Under the pieces are notes generated by a model. That model was not told the DNA's origin, made no database searches, and was given only the letters and a program-made list of their open reading frames with translations. 37,232 bases of DNA. Origin: Perkinsus marinus ATCC 50983 (lineage: Eukaryota > Perkinsozoa > Perkinsida > Perkinsidae). The stretch is from NCBI RefSeq assembly GCF_000006405.1, contig NW_003206478.1, forward strand, positions 120,329 to 157,560, read 5' to 3'. Made by a program: the position numbers and the translations under genes. Numbering within the stretch: position 1 is the stretch's first letter; each line of letters begins with the position of its first letter. Shown here piece after piece: positions 28,753-37,232 of the stretch.

Positions 28753-29543
28753 ATGAACCTTGTGGCCTCCCTGGTGTATGCCGTACTTGGCTCCTCCTGC
28801 CTGGCTCGTTCGTTGCCTGAGGACCACGCACCACGCTTGCTCGCCGAGGTGGATTATCGCCAATACCAAAAGGGGGATGACTTGAAGACTTACATGCCAA
28901 AAGACTTCGGTGGCTGTGACCTCTTCCTCTGCTGGGTAGCGGTGATCAAACATGATAAAGTGAGACTCCACTGGATTGCTTACCACAACTTCTGTCGTTA
29001 GAAAGTCGTTGGCGGGGTCAAGATGAATATCCCTGAGAAGCACATAGATCCTTCTGTCCAAGCTGCAATCGAAGCCCATAGGTGAGTCATCATTTTCGTG
29101 TTGGTGGAACTGTTATGTTTTACAGGCCAACATGGAGCCCGAAAATACCCCATGGGATCTTAGGGTCGATACTCAAGGTGCGCCTCACAGTGTCATTTAA
29201 CGCTCAACTATATGGATTCTCAGGTTGAGCATATGACAGGGCTCGACACTTGGAAAGTTATAGTAAAAAACCTTTTGGTAGGGATCATCAACCATGTGAG
29301 TCAACTATGTCCTTTAATGTGAATAGAATGTCTGTCGTTCTCTAGATCACTACAAACTACTTGAACTGGGATGTCGTACACTTATCTGTGGGCCATAAAG
29401 ATGAAGACGATATTAAACTCTATGAATCAAATGGATTTATCAAGATTATTGGTAGGCATACATCTCAGTGGAACACAGGATCAGTTGTACACTCAGATAC
29501 CCCCTGGAAACCCATCGTCTTCGCGCACTATCACAGACCGTAG
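28753..29543 (+). CDS. Secreted protein with weak GNAT-like C-terminus
   Basis: Five exons keep frame: 28753-28935, 29002-29081, 29126-29177, 29224-29295 and 29346-29543, giving 194 residues. The start MNLVASLVYAVLGSSCLA reads as a signal peptide, followed by EDHAPRLLAEVDYRQYQKGD. The last exon has WDVVHLSVGHKDEDDIKLYE followed by SNGFIKIIG. In GNAT acetyltransferases the motif LYExxGFxxxG follows a strand ending in a small-residue loop. The match is local and no clear acetyl-CoA loop (Q/RxxGxG/A) is seen, so the enzyme call is tentative. A long minus-strand frame overlaps the first exons, but all splice signals favour the plus strand. Confidence 0.75.
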
Positions 29544-29989
29544 TGGTCACATAGCCGCCTCATACTTGACCTTTTTTATCCATTATTTCTCACTCCCGGA
29601 ATGGCATTCATTGTCCGACTCCCTGTCGATTCTGAGTTAGTCAAATCTTTCTAGTCTTAGTCTAAAAAATGTCAACGAGTTTTGGTCACTTGCAGAGCGA
29701 GTCGAGTTATATAAAGTAAAAATTGACGAGCCCAGTTCCGGCCTGTTAATGCCAGCGACCACCGGTCTGTTTTCTGAGCCGCTATATTGGCTGACATTAA
29801 TGCGCTCGACCTCAGTTTCGCAATTGTCAACTCGTTAACTTACCAAATTCGGGTCATTTCGACATGCCTACAAACTATTCCTCCTGAACCAGGAAAAGCT
29901 CAAACACAGGAAAAGAACCAATATGAAGCTCAATGAGACTGATCAAACTATAAAAAGCTCTACGCAGTTTTAACCTGTGAATGTATCGC
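29544..29989. other. Intergenic region, nothing recognised
   Basis: Downstream of the secreted gene. No repeats shared with the rest of the window. Confidence 0.5.
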
Positions 29990-30178
29990 ACAGTGTTGAA
30001 ACATATGTCCACTCTACTCAGCTGAGCTCAAGAGTTTCTTCAGATTTTGTAAGAGTTTACATACCGATCCAAATAGAAGTGTGCAGGAAACAATAATAAT
30101 TTTATTCCACGCCTCAGAATTTTATGTTGTCCCCAACATATCTTGTTGACAATGTGCATATTTCCGCGGACTGGTATC
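29990..30178. mobile_element. Family A miniature element
   Basis: CACAGTGTTGAAACATATG, CTACTCAGCTGAGCTCAAGA, CCTCAGAATTTTATGTTGTC and CATATCTTGTTGACAATGTG, ending CATATTTCCGCGGACTG. Complete in order, moderately diverged. Confidence 0.65.
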
Positions 30179-31090
30179 GCACACAGTGCGTGCCACACTG
30201 ATTAGGGTAACTTCACTCGGACATTCATGCATCCTAAAGCGTGTGTCCCGTAGCCCTGTAGAGCATTCATCTCCTCGACTCAATAGTTGCTCTGGAATTA
30301 TGGAAGCCTCCATAGTCGATAGCAAAGATTATCGATTATATCCTCAAACATATTAAGAAAACAGCCCGTGCAAATGCAGACTCAGGTCGAACCTCGTCCC
30401 GGAGCGGGATCAAACCTGAGCACATATACGATCGGTTATCGTTTCACTGCCATTGATAATTTCCATCCTATTCTAATATGTATACATACATATCGTAGTT
30501 TTGAACAACAACAACGACTACTACTCAAACTTTGACAAGGGAAGTGCGATTTCACGATCGTCACAACGGAGGGACTCGATAGTATCGAGTACGATATGAT
30601 GGTGTATCAAGTCCTTACAGCATCGTATCGTACAGTCTCATTTCGTACAGTCTCGTTCCATACAATCTCACGTGGTAACCACGTACAATGTCATATTGTA
30701 CAGTGTCCACGAGTACAGCGCAAATAATTACATTTGTAGGTCATGACATGACCGTCATAAATTCATATTTGGTATACTGCAGATCCGTACATCATACTCT
30801 CGTGCATAATGTAAACACTACTCTATACATCACCAAGCTCGATCATGTTTTATGTCATACAACCACGGCTTCAAACAGCTGGGGAACTCCGGACACGATT
30901 TTCACCGACGCGCAAACTATCGTGCCAAAATTTCAACTACTAGCGGGTCGCTGGGAGCGGCAAGTTGCCGCCGGCAACTGCATGAAATCTAGCTGTATGA
31001 AATTAAGCCACATTGTGTGTCATTGTATTGATGGGCCATCAATGATAGCTGCCATCAGATGGCAACTGTATGAACTGCAACGGTACCAGT
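30179..31090. other. Repeat-like intergenic region
   Basis: Contains a tRNA-like B-box word on the minus strand near 30410 (GGTTTGATCCCGC). It also has repeated TCGTACAGTCTC words at 30625-30675 and several short hairpins (ACGTGGTAACCACGT at about 30671, GTACAATGTCATATTGTAC at about 30685). No gene seen. Confidence 0.5.
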
Positions 31091-31548
31091 AGAAACTGAA
31101 TGACAGTGTAACATTCGGAGCGTGCAGCTAGCTCGCAGTCTACAGTACGTGAATCAGTTGATCCATGACCAGCAGCAAGACGGCGACAGGCATATGTCAC
31201 ATCTCCATCATTTACACAAACATGGCCCCTATCAGTTATCCATTCTTTCAACTGTATTCTACGAGGATTATCCTCATTTTCACCATCACTCCAAGATAAT
31301 GATCTAGCACTTAGATCGCCACACAAAATAACATTTTCTGCCTCCTGAGGCTCATAGTGGACAGTGTTCAATAAATCTACATTGATGCGAGCTATCGAGG
31401 GCCCCTCGACGAAGGAGAAATTCTCTCGAGGAATGGTATACATTCACCACAACAAAACTCTTAACAGCTTTCCGACCCCTCACCACCAGCAGCTAAATCT
31501 AAATCTTAAAAATCAGCACCTACATCACTCCCCTCATGAGGGCCTCAT

Positions 31549-31621
31549 CCTCATCCAGCAATAACTAGGTTATTATAACCTCTCCGAGAGGTTATAATAA
31601 CCTAGTTATTGCTGGATGAGG
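31549..31621. repeat. 73-bp near-perfect palindrome inside the LINE remains
   Basis: 35-bp arms starting CCTCATCCAGCAATAACTAG are exact complements around a 3-nt centre (CCG). The arms end in the word GGATGAGG, which continues into LINE-side sequence on one side only. Confidence 0.9.
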
Positions 31622-31663
31622 TCCTCTCGTACTTGATCTTGCCTGACACATATGTCAGAAGCA

Positions 31664-31865
31664 GTATTGGAACATATGTTCGCTTTCCTCAGCTGAGCCC
31701 AGGAGTTTCCCCACTAATTATACAAGTCTACACGTGAATTCAGCTACGAGTATTCCGAAACCAACAAGAAATTTTCCGAATTTCCTCAGAATTTTCATAT
31801 TCTCATCAACACTGTGCTGACAACACAGGTAGCCGACTACGTATATATTCTCCCACGCTGGTCAG
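31664..31865. mobile_element. Family A miniature element inserted in the LINE
   Basis: CAGTATTGGAACATATGTTC ... TTCCTCAGCTGAGCCCAGG ... CTCAGAATTTTCATATTC ... ATATATTCTCCCACGCTG. It interrupts the LINE endonuclease just after GGGLLT, so family A moved after this LINE was in place. Confidence 0.75.
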
Positions 31866-32085
31866 AAGTCCCCCACCCCGGCCTGCACTATCAGGCCTAT
31901 CTCGCCGCTCATGATGGTAGCCGCCCAGCTTAAGGGAACCACTAGTTATCCCACCACCAAGTTTTGCTTCTTGGATGCATAATACATCACATTGTGATGA
32001 TCACAAGCCGACTTCAACAGAAGCTGATGAATCTCTCGTAGACTTGGTCTGGCACCATCAGCATTAAACTAAACCACCTTCAACT

Positions 32086-33469
32086 CCGCTTCCGCAGCAA
32101 TATTCATTATCAACTATAGCACTGATTATTAATTTTTAGACCACGTAAACGGGGGCCCTTCCTATCCGCAGCCGTATAACGGGGCTGCGCCCTATCTTGT
32201 TCATTTCTAATGAATATGACATAGACATAATAATAGTAGTAATATTACAAGCGCTCATGGCATTATATCTAGGAGGGGGGTGCCATTCTTCGGCAAATGA
32301 TATTGTCTGGCTAAGGCCATTTCAATTAGCTTCACTGCATACCGCTGATTTGCCACGTGACTGTAAACAATTACTAATCCCAATCGCCCACGTAGAGGAG
32401 TCCTCTAAGAGGACTTCGGAGATGGACTATGGTCAGTGGATAGACCACCTCAATAATAATCAACGACGCTTTTCGAATTCTTGCCGCTCCCATCAGACTA
32501 AGCATAGTGACTAGCGAATCATATACCTCAATTTGAGGTTTATCGTTATTTGAAATGACAGTAAGTCACCCTGAACCTAATGTTCAGGCTCTGAGCCCAA
32601 AGTAAGTGACCGACATTATTAGCCTACTAAATTATAACCCTAGAGATTGCACAACTAAGGGAGCGGCATGAATACTCAAATCTATGAGCGTTATCACGAA
32701 ACTAGCACAATACTATTGCCACAAATGTCCATCCATCTCAAGAACTATGGGGGGGGTGGGCCACAATAGAAGCTAGACTGTATGAGTCTAGCTGTCTAAC
32801 TTATTGTGATGATACAATCTAGCTAGATTGTATCTATAGCAATAATACAGTGAATACCGTAACAATGTTGAATTGTACGGTACTTCTACAGTTAGGTATA
32901 CTAATAATTGACACAACTCTGAATGGTTTACCTACAATAGGATCCAAATACTAGTACCAACAACCCCTGGGTAGGTTTCCTCTGCACTTATTCCTCGATG
33001 ATGGCTAGTTCAAAATTTACATAGACTCTAATTCCGAAGGTTTGTGTCAACTACCGTCTTTTTATCGCACAATAACAATAAGAGAATGGACAATATCATA
33101 CAAGAGGCAAATCAACCATAAGAGTGAACAGATCTCCGTACCCTGCGCTATACTCCACAGTGCACTGACAAACATGTGGAACGCCAAGATGAGCTTGGCT
33201 GGTAACATCTTGTCAATGACAAGAATGTCCTAGTCTCAACATGTTGGGACCCACACTATACCGACCACTGCGCGGTATAGTGTGGGAGAGCTACATAAGT
33301 TGTCGGTCGGTCTAGTGTGGGAGTACTATATAAGTTGGTGATTTTACATAATCAAGTGATCCCTGAATTTGTCGAGCCGTTTGTGACTCACAAATAGTGA
33401 GCCCACTCCCCTCCAAACTTGCATTCACCGTCATCGAATTGACCAGTTTGACACTCTCTCTTCACTAAT
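32086..33469. other. Repeat-rich region without a supported gene
   Basis: Contains a 24-bp perfect palindrome (GATACAATCTAG plus its complement, 32811-32834) and a 14-bp-arm inverted repeat, CCCACACTATACCG, near 33250-33287. Open frames are short and AT-rich. Confidence 0.5.
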
Positions 33470-34780
33470 GACAATCACAGTTTCTCTCACGTATTGGAGA
33501 GGATCCAACTTCTTGGGGTCCACCTTACGAGGCATAGTGGCCAACCGTTGGTTGTTGTGATTCGCCGCGGATTGAGAACTCAGCTGCTCAGACATACTAA
33601 AGGGGAGAACAGATTATAGCAATACTTATGCAACAAGGCGATACTCCGATCACTAGCCTTGGCATTGGCACAAAGCTTAAAACAAAAGAATAAATGGGAC
33701 TCTCTAAGTGTGCTTCCTTCCTCATACCTATCCCTTGTGTTATGACATGCCTGGTTCTACTGGCAACGTAGCTGATACTTAATAAGTATTACTCATACCA
33801 GTCGTGGTAGCTGCTCGATGGACCTCCCAAAGGATCAGGTTCTCAGCAAGTTGATTAACATCCCGGACATGGGGATAAACCGTAGTAGCAATCTTCTTCT
33901 ACGAAGGACGCATACCCTCGGTCACCGAGGCTCGGTGAATCTCGCCAGGGTTTCTGATGGACTCGTCTGGATGCCTATTCAGCGACCCTCTACCAACAGA
34001 GCACGAAGACGGCTCACATAGCTCCCCATACTCTGTGTTCCCTTGAACACACCGTACGAGACGAGCACGATACCTCACGGCATCATTAGTAATACCATTA
34101 AGTGCCAACCAGATACTGTTGGGCCTTGACAAGTCTGGCCACTGAGTCTGCTCCCATGAGTAGACCCTGTACTACAGGACTACAGGGCCTGTAGCTCCAG
34201 AAAGTCATACAACTCAGATTTCACAGTACTGGATAGATACCCAAGAACATAACGAAACATCGTCTCACTGTTCAAACCATACAACTGACCAGTCAGAGCA
34301 AGCTCTCGACAGAAATTGGAGACGCTTCTGGCGAAGAAGCGAAGAACCTTCGCAGCGCCAAGCGAGTGGACAAATCGTCAACTGAGTCTATTAGAGTATT
34401 AGCTTCAGTAGAGGTCATAAACACCAACAAATCACGCTCAACACCAAGCTTCTCAGAAAGCAAACGACGAGCCATGCTTGCATCTAAGACAACCCCAGGC
34501 GATCTAGACCTCTCACGATGAGAAGTCTCATCCTGGCAGGATGATCCCGCCCAGTAGTAGCCAAGCCTGGCTGAGAACCAGAAACCACGTCCGTAGTGTG
34601 CACGTTAACATCCTGCTGAAGGGTACCAATGTTGTTGTGATTCGCCGCGGATTGAGAACTCAGCTGCTCAGACATACTAAAGGGCAAAACAGATTATAGC
34701 AATACTCATGCAACAAGGCAATAATTCGATCACTAGCCTTAGCGTTTATACAAAGCTTAAAATAAAAGAGCAAATGGGAC
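33470..34780 (-). mobile_element. LTR-retroelement gag-like remains (fossil)
   Basis: Minus-strand pieces with gag-like composition are seen, among them MARRLLSEKLGVERDLLVF and MSEQLSSQSAANHNN. The leader plus the first gag codons occur twice, at 33551-33700 and 34631-34780, about 90 percent alike by eye. This suggests two element copies in tandem, or one inserted beside another. It is broken in several places, consistent with an old, inactive copy. The family is probably the same as the integrase region at the right edge, but that link is inferred from adjacency. Confidence 0.55.
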
Positions 34781-35217
34781 AGGCGTCACAACTTCTACAG
34801 GTAGCATGGATACGCAGGCTCATTGGATTCTCGCGATTCTCGAGAAAATGAACTCCCATCTTATAAACCCCCACTAAATCACCTCGGGGCTTACGAATAA
34901 CCCCCCTGGGGGAGTTATTCTATAAACCTCGGAAACCAACCACCCATACCGTATCATGCATTGCCTATGATTGGCGTCTACCCCAGGCATACGTGTTTGT
35001 ACCGCAGGCAGTGCCTGCTTGTGCCTGCCAGGCACAAGCTCTCTAGCTGGCGAGCCTAGCCAGCGGTGCGAAATAGTCTGGTAATTCTGATATTGTGGAA
35101 GTGCTGATCCAGATTGGATTTGCTTTGTAGATTGTGACTTGTTTCTTTCACCCCGATCCACTGCCCCTGTTGTGCAACTCGACACTTGTAGCCGATGTGA
35201 TGTGCAAGAAAGAATAC
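34781..35217. other. Possible long terminal repeat region between the pol side and the next gag leader
   Basis: About 440 bp between the membrane-type ORF and the gag leader. Short hairpins include AATAACCCCCCTGGGGGAGTTATT at about 34897 (given as arms AATAACCCCC and GGGGGAGTTATT) and GCCTGCTTGTGCCTGCCAGGC. The position fits an LTR, but no second copy is in the window to prove it. Confidence 0.35.
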
Positions 35218-35658
35218 TTATTGAGCGGTTGGCCTGGTTTTAGCTACGGAAAAATCGATCAATTCACGTGTGCAGGCCACCTTGTACACAGCCTTGTGCG
35301 TCACCTTCACGCACCAATCACAGCAACCTGACGATGTGGTCATCTTTCCCAGATGACTCAGCGAAAGAAAATTGATTTGCGACAGAAATAGCTGATAATA
35401 ATATAAGGTAACCATGCCATCTATGAATGCAAAAAAGACATGCATAGAGAGCATGAAGAGAGACATTGTCTCCGAGACAGCAATGTACACGGTACTCGTG
35501 ACACAATGCAGCGAGGCTAGCAAAATGGGAAATCTGAGGCCCGAACACTTAGGGTCGCAGATCATGCCCCCACCCGAGGCAACAGCATAACGGGCCTCGG
35601 ACACCAATACACAGTAGAGACTATCATCGTAAATGTCAGCCATGTCCTCGCCTTCCAA
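35218..35658 (-). mobile_element. ORF with membrane spans, 3' of the integrase (fossil element part)
   Basis: 146 residues with Cys pairs near both ends and a hydrophobic middle (FPILLASLHCVTSTVYIAV, then SLFMLSMHVFFAFIDGMVTL). It follows the integrase frame by about 10 nt in the same direction, so it belongs to the same element. Its place after pol is where some LTR elements carry an envelope-like gene. No fusion or cleavage motif is recognised, so the role is open. Confidence 0.45.
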
Positions 35659-35668
35659 ACTAGAGGTT

Positions 35669-37232
35669 CTAGTGGGTGAGCTTCACCAAATTCCGGACAG
35701 ATTCGATCCTAATGGTGTCCCCTACCTGCACCACGTAGCTGTAAGATGACTTGCAGTCTTTAATTCGGCCTAGTCTGTAGGGGTTCTCATATTTGTTTGC
35801 GCTATATCTGACGAGCACTAAGTCCCCATCAGCAAAATCTCCGGGTGCATCCCCGACACCGCGCTGGCGCTTAGCTCTAGCGGCGGCAGCTTTCTGACTA
35901 CAAAGTTTCAACTCTGTCCACCGGGCCTCCATCAATGTGGATCGTACAGATCGGGCGAGGCTCTTTCCCAGCTCAGGAGGTGCGAAAGGGTTTGTCGGGC
36001 GTGTATACCCCCGCACTAGTAGGTCGTGCGTAACAACCTCTTCCCTCTGATTAACCCTTGCTCCCACGGGACGCGTGTTGAGCAACAGGGTCACATAATC
36101 CAGCACCGTTTGCGATACTTTAGAGGCTTTGCCCTGATTGGCTTTCAGGAACAGAGCTCGAACCTTATTCATTCCAAGGTCGTGGACTTTCTCCACCTTA
36201 CCTTGCATCCAAGGCGATCTAGTATTTGCATAAACCACCTGGACGTTCATGGATGACATAGCGTCTCGAAACTTGTCACTTTTAAAGTAACTCGCTGTAT
36301 CAACATGCATGTACTTGATCGCATGGCCTATCTTCGTTACTAAGATATGATAAGCGCGCACTGCTCCTGCCACAGACTCGGCATCCGCAAGTACCCACTC
36401 CGTCGCTCCTGTAGCTAGGCACACCGTCGTGAAAACCTTCACGTGATCTCCTAACGCCAGGAAATCACATAACACTACTGTGAATGGTACGCATTCATCC
36501 ACCAACTTCTTCATATCGTACGAATGGGATCCAATTCCGTGCCCCCACTGGAGGGACGCGCGTAGAATTTGACACCCTACACACCGATCAAGGTGCTTAC
36601 GCACACTTAAACGTAACCCCTCGATGAATAGGGTATGAACCTTCGCCATAGTGGCGTCGATAGACCCGTGTCTCGTCGCACGATGTGCCTCACCAATCAC
36701 TAGGGAGACCAACTCAGGTGCCCGATAAAGAGGAATAATCGGCCTATACTCTACCGATTGATCCAATTTGAAGAGACGCATATAGGCAATCCCCTCATCT
36801 AGCTTTATAGCATCGGCTCCGGTGCTTCTAAACCCGGCGTAGCAATCACCCTGCGCCGCTCGTGCTATGGCCAAAAGGTCATCCTTGCTGGATGTGTCTG
36901 GGTACTCGATATCGAGTAGAGCGCCTTTTCCACTCCGATCTGACCTTCGAGTGGTGCCTCCGTCCGAATCCACGCCCCGCTCGGCCTTCTGTGCCCGAGC
37001 ATTTTCTCCCAAAAGCCGGAGGACCACACGCATCAACGCAACGTTGTGCGCTGCCTCAGCCAATGTCCGGCAACCACGAGCCACTCTATCAGCTAGTGTA
37101 CTGGCTCCGGGTGGTTTCCCAGCAGCTCTTCTCAGTACAACCTGGAGTGCCTCGACTGGTTGACATTCCCCTTGCAGTACCCAATCTGAGAGACTCCAGC
37201 AAAAATCATCAACACAATTTGCTGTCACTCCT
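35669..37232 (-). mobile_element. LTR-retroelement integrase region, open to the right edge (fossil element part)
   Basis: A 519-residue frame that looks uninterrupted in the part seen. A zinc-binding HHCC-type segment (EAHRATRHGS ... HLDRCVGCQ) precedes the DDE core: VVLCDFLALG, then MHVDTASYF, then QGKVEKVHDLG. After it come a LLNTRPVGAR helix and a C-terminal chromatin- or DNA-binding-like barrel (FADGDLVLVRYSANKYENPY). The NTRP plus HDLL order recalls BEL/Pao integrases more than Ty1/copia, with Ty3 not excluded. Reverse transcriptase and protease would lie beyond the right edge. Confidence 0.8.

Larger units (their letters stand above)
31090..32085 (-). mobile_element. LINE endonuclease remains, interrupted
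   Basis: The apurinic-type endonuclease of a non-LTR retrotransposon, read on the minus strand. From about 32085: FNADGARPSLREIHQLLLK, then IQEAKLGGGI and GRGGGLLTS. Then come a family A insertion and a palindrome, followed by SFVVVNVYHSS and VILCGDLSARSLSWSDGEN. The pieces lie in several frames. The GDFNA motif reads GDLSA, and the final SDH-type motif is not seen. No reverse transcriptase is found in the window. The clade cannot be fixed from the endonuclease alone. Confidence 0.75.

Noticed and set aside
28747-29079. 110-residue minus-strand frame over the secreted gene
   Set aside because: Protein-like to the eye, but the plus strand has a signal peptide, five in-frame exons and canonical splice sites across the same bases.
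32197-32514. 105-residue plus-strand frame
   Set aside because: A hydrophobic start followed by low-information sequence, with no splice support, in a repeat-rich stretch.

Overview
This is an intron-dense eukaryotic nuclear window. GT-AG introns mostly run 43-80 nt, with longer ones filled by repeats. TAA, TAG and TGA all end reading frames, so the code looks standard. A hybrid histidine kinase, a lineage-specific pair of secreted proteins, a TRAPP subunit, several small DNA repeat families and LTR and LINE remains together suggest a unicellular alveolate such as a Perkinsus-like parasite. That is inference from gene content, not a match to a known genome.

Layout. 1-7074 (minus, runs off the left edge): a many-exon signalling gene with a membrane-anchor start, PAS, histidine kinase, receiver and class III nucleotidyl-cyclase fold, then a helical tail. 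The kinase motifs are complete. The receiver lacks its phospho-acceptor Asp, and the cyclase lacks both metal-binding Asp residues and the Asn/Arg pair. About ten of its introns carry a tRNA T-arm-like cassette on either strand, and others carry miniature inverted-repeat elements. 7316-9102 (plus, head-to-head with the kinase): a gene with a duplicated Cys/Trp module, probably zinc-binding. 10648-12373 (minus): a type I membrane mucin-like protein. 14580-17312 (minus): a tandem chromodomain protein. 18763-20165 (plus): TRAPP subunit 4 (Trs23/synbindin). 21003-21350 (plus): part of a pepsin-type protease.

The right half. 23122-24191 and 25462-26347 (minus) are tandem paralogues with signal peptides, the second cut by a 100-N gap. 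28753-29543 (plus) is a secreted protein with a weak GNAT-like C-terminus. About 31100-32085 holds remains of a LINE endonuclease, interrupted by a small element and a 73-bp palindrome. About 33470-37232 holds LTR-retroelement remains: gag-like pieces, a membrane-type ORF, and an integrase region open to the right edge.

Exon models are my own reading from splice sites and reading-frame continuity. For the genes at 7316, 10648, 14580, 18763, 23122 and 28753 every junction keeps frame to the stop. The kinase model is frame-consistent from 6249 to 1586 and uncertain outside that. Two non-autonomous inverted-repeat families recur: A, about 150-200 bp with a CTCAGCTGAG core, and B, about 125 bp with GGAGTTTCACCC ends.
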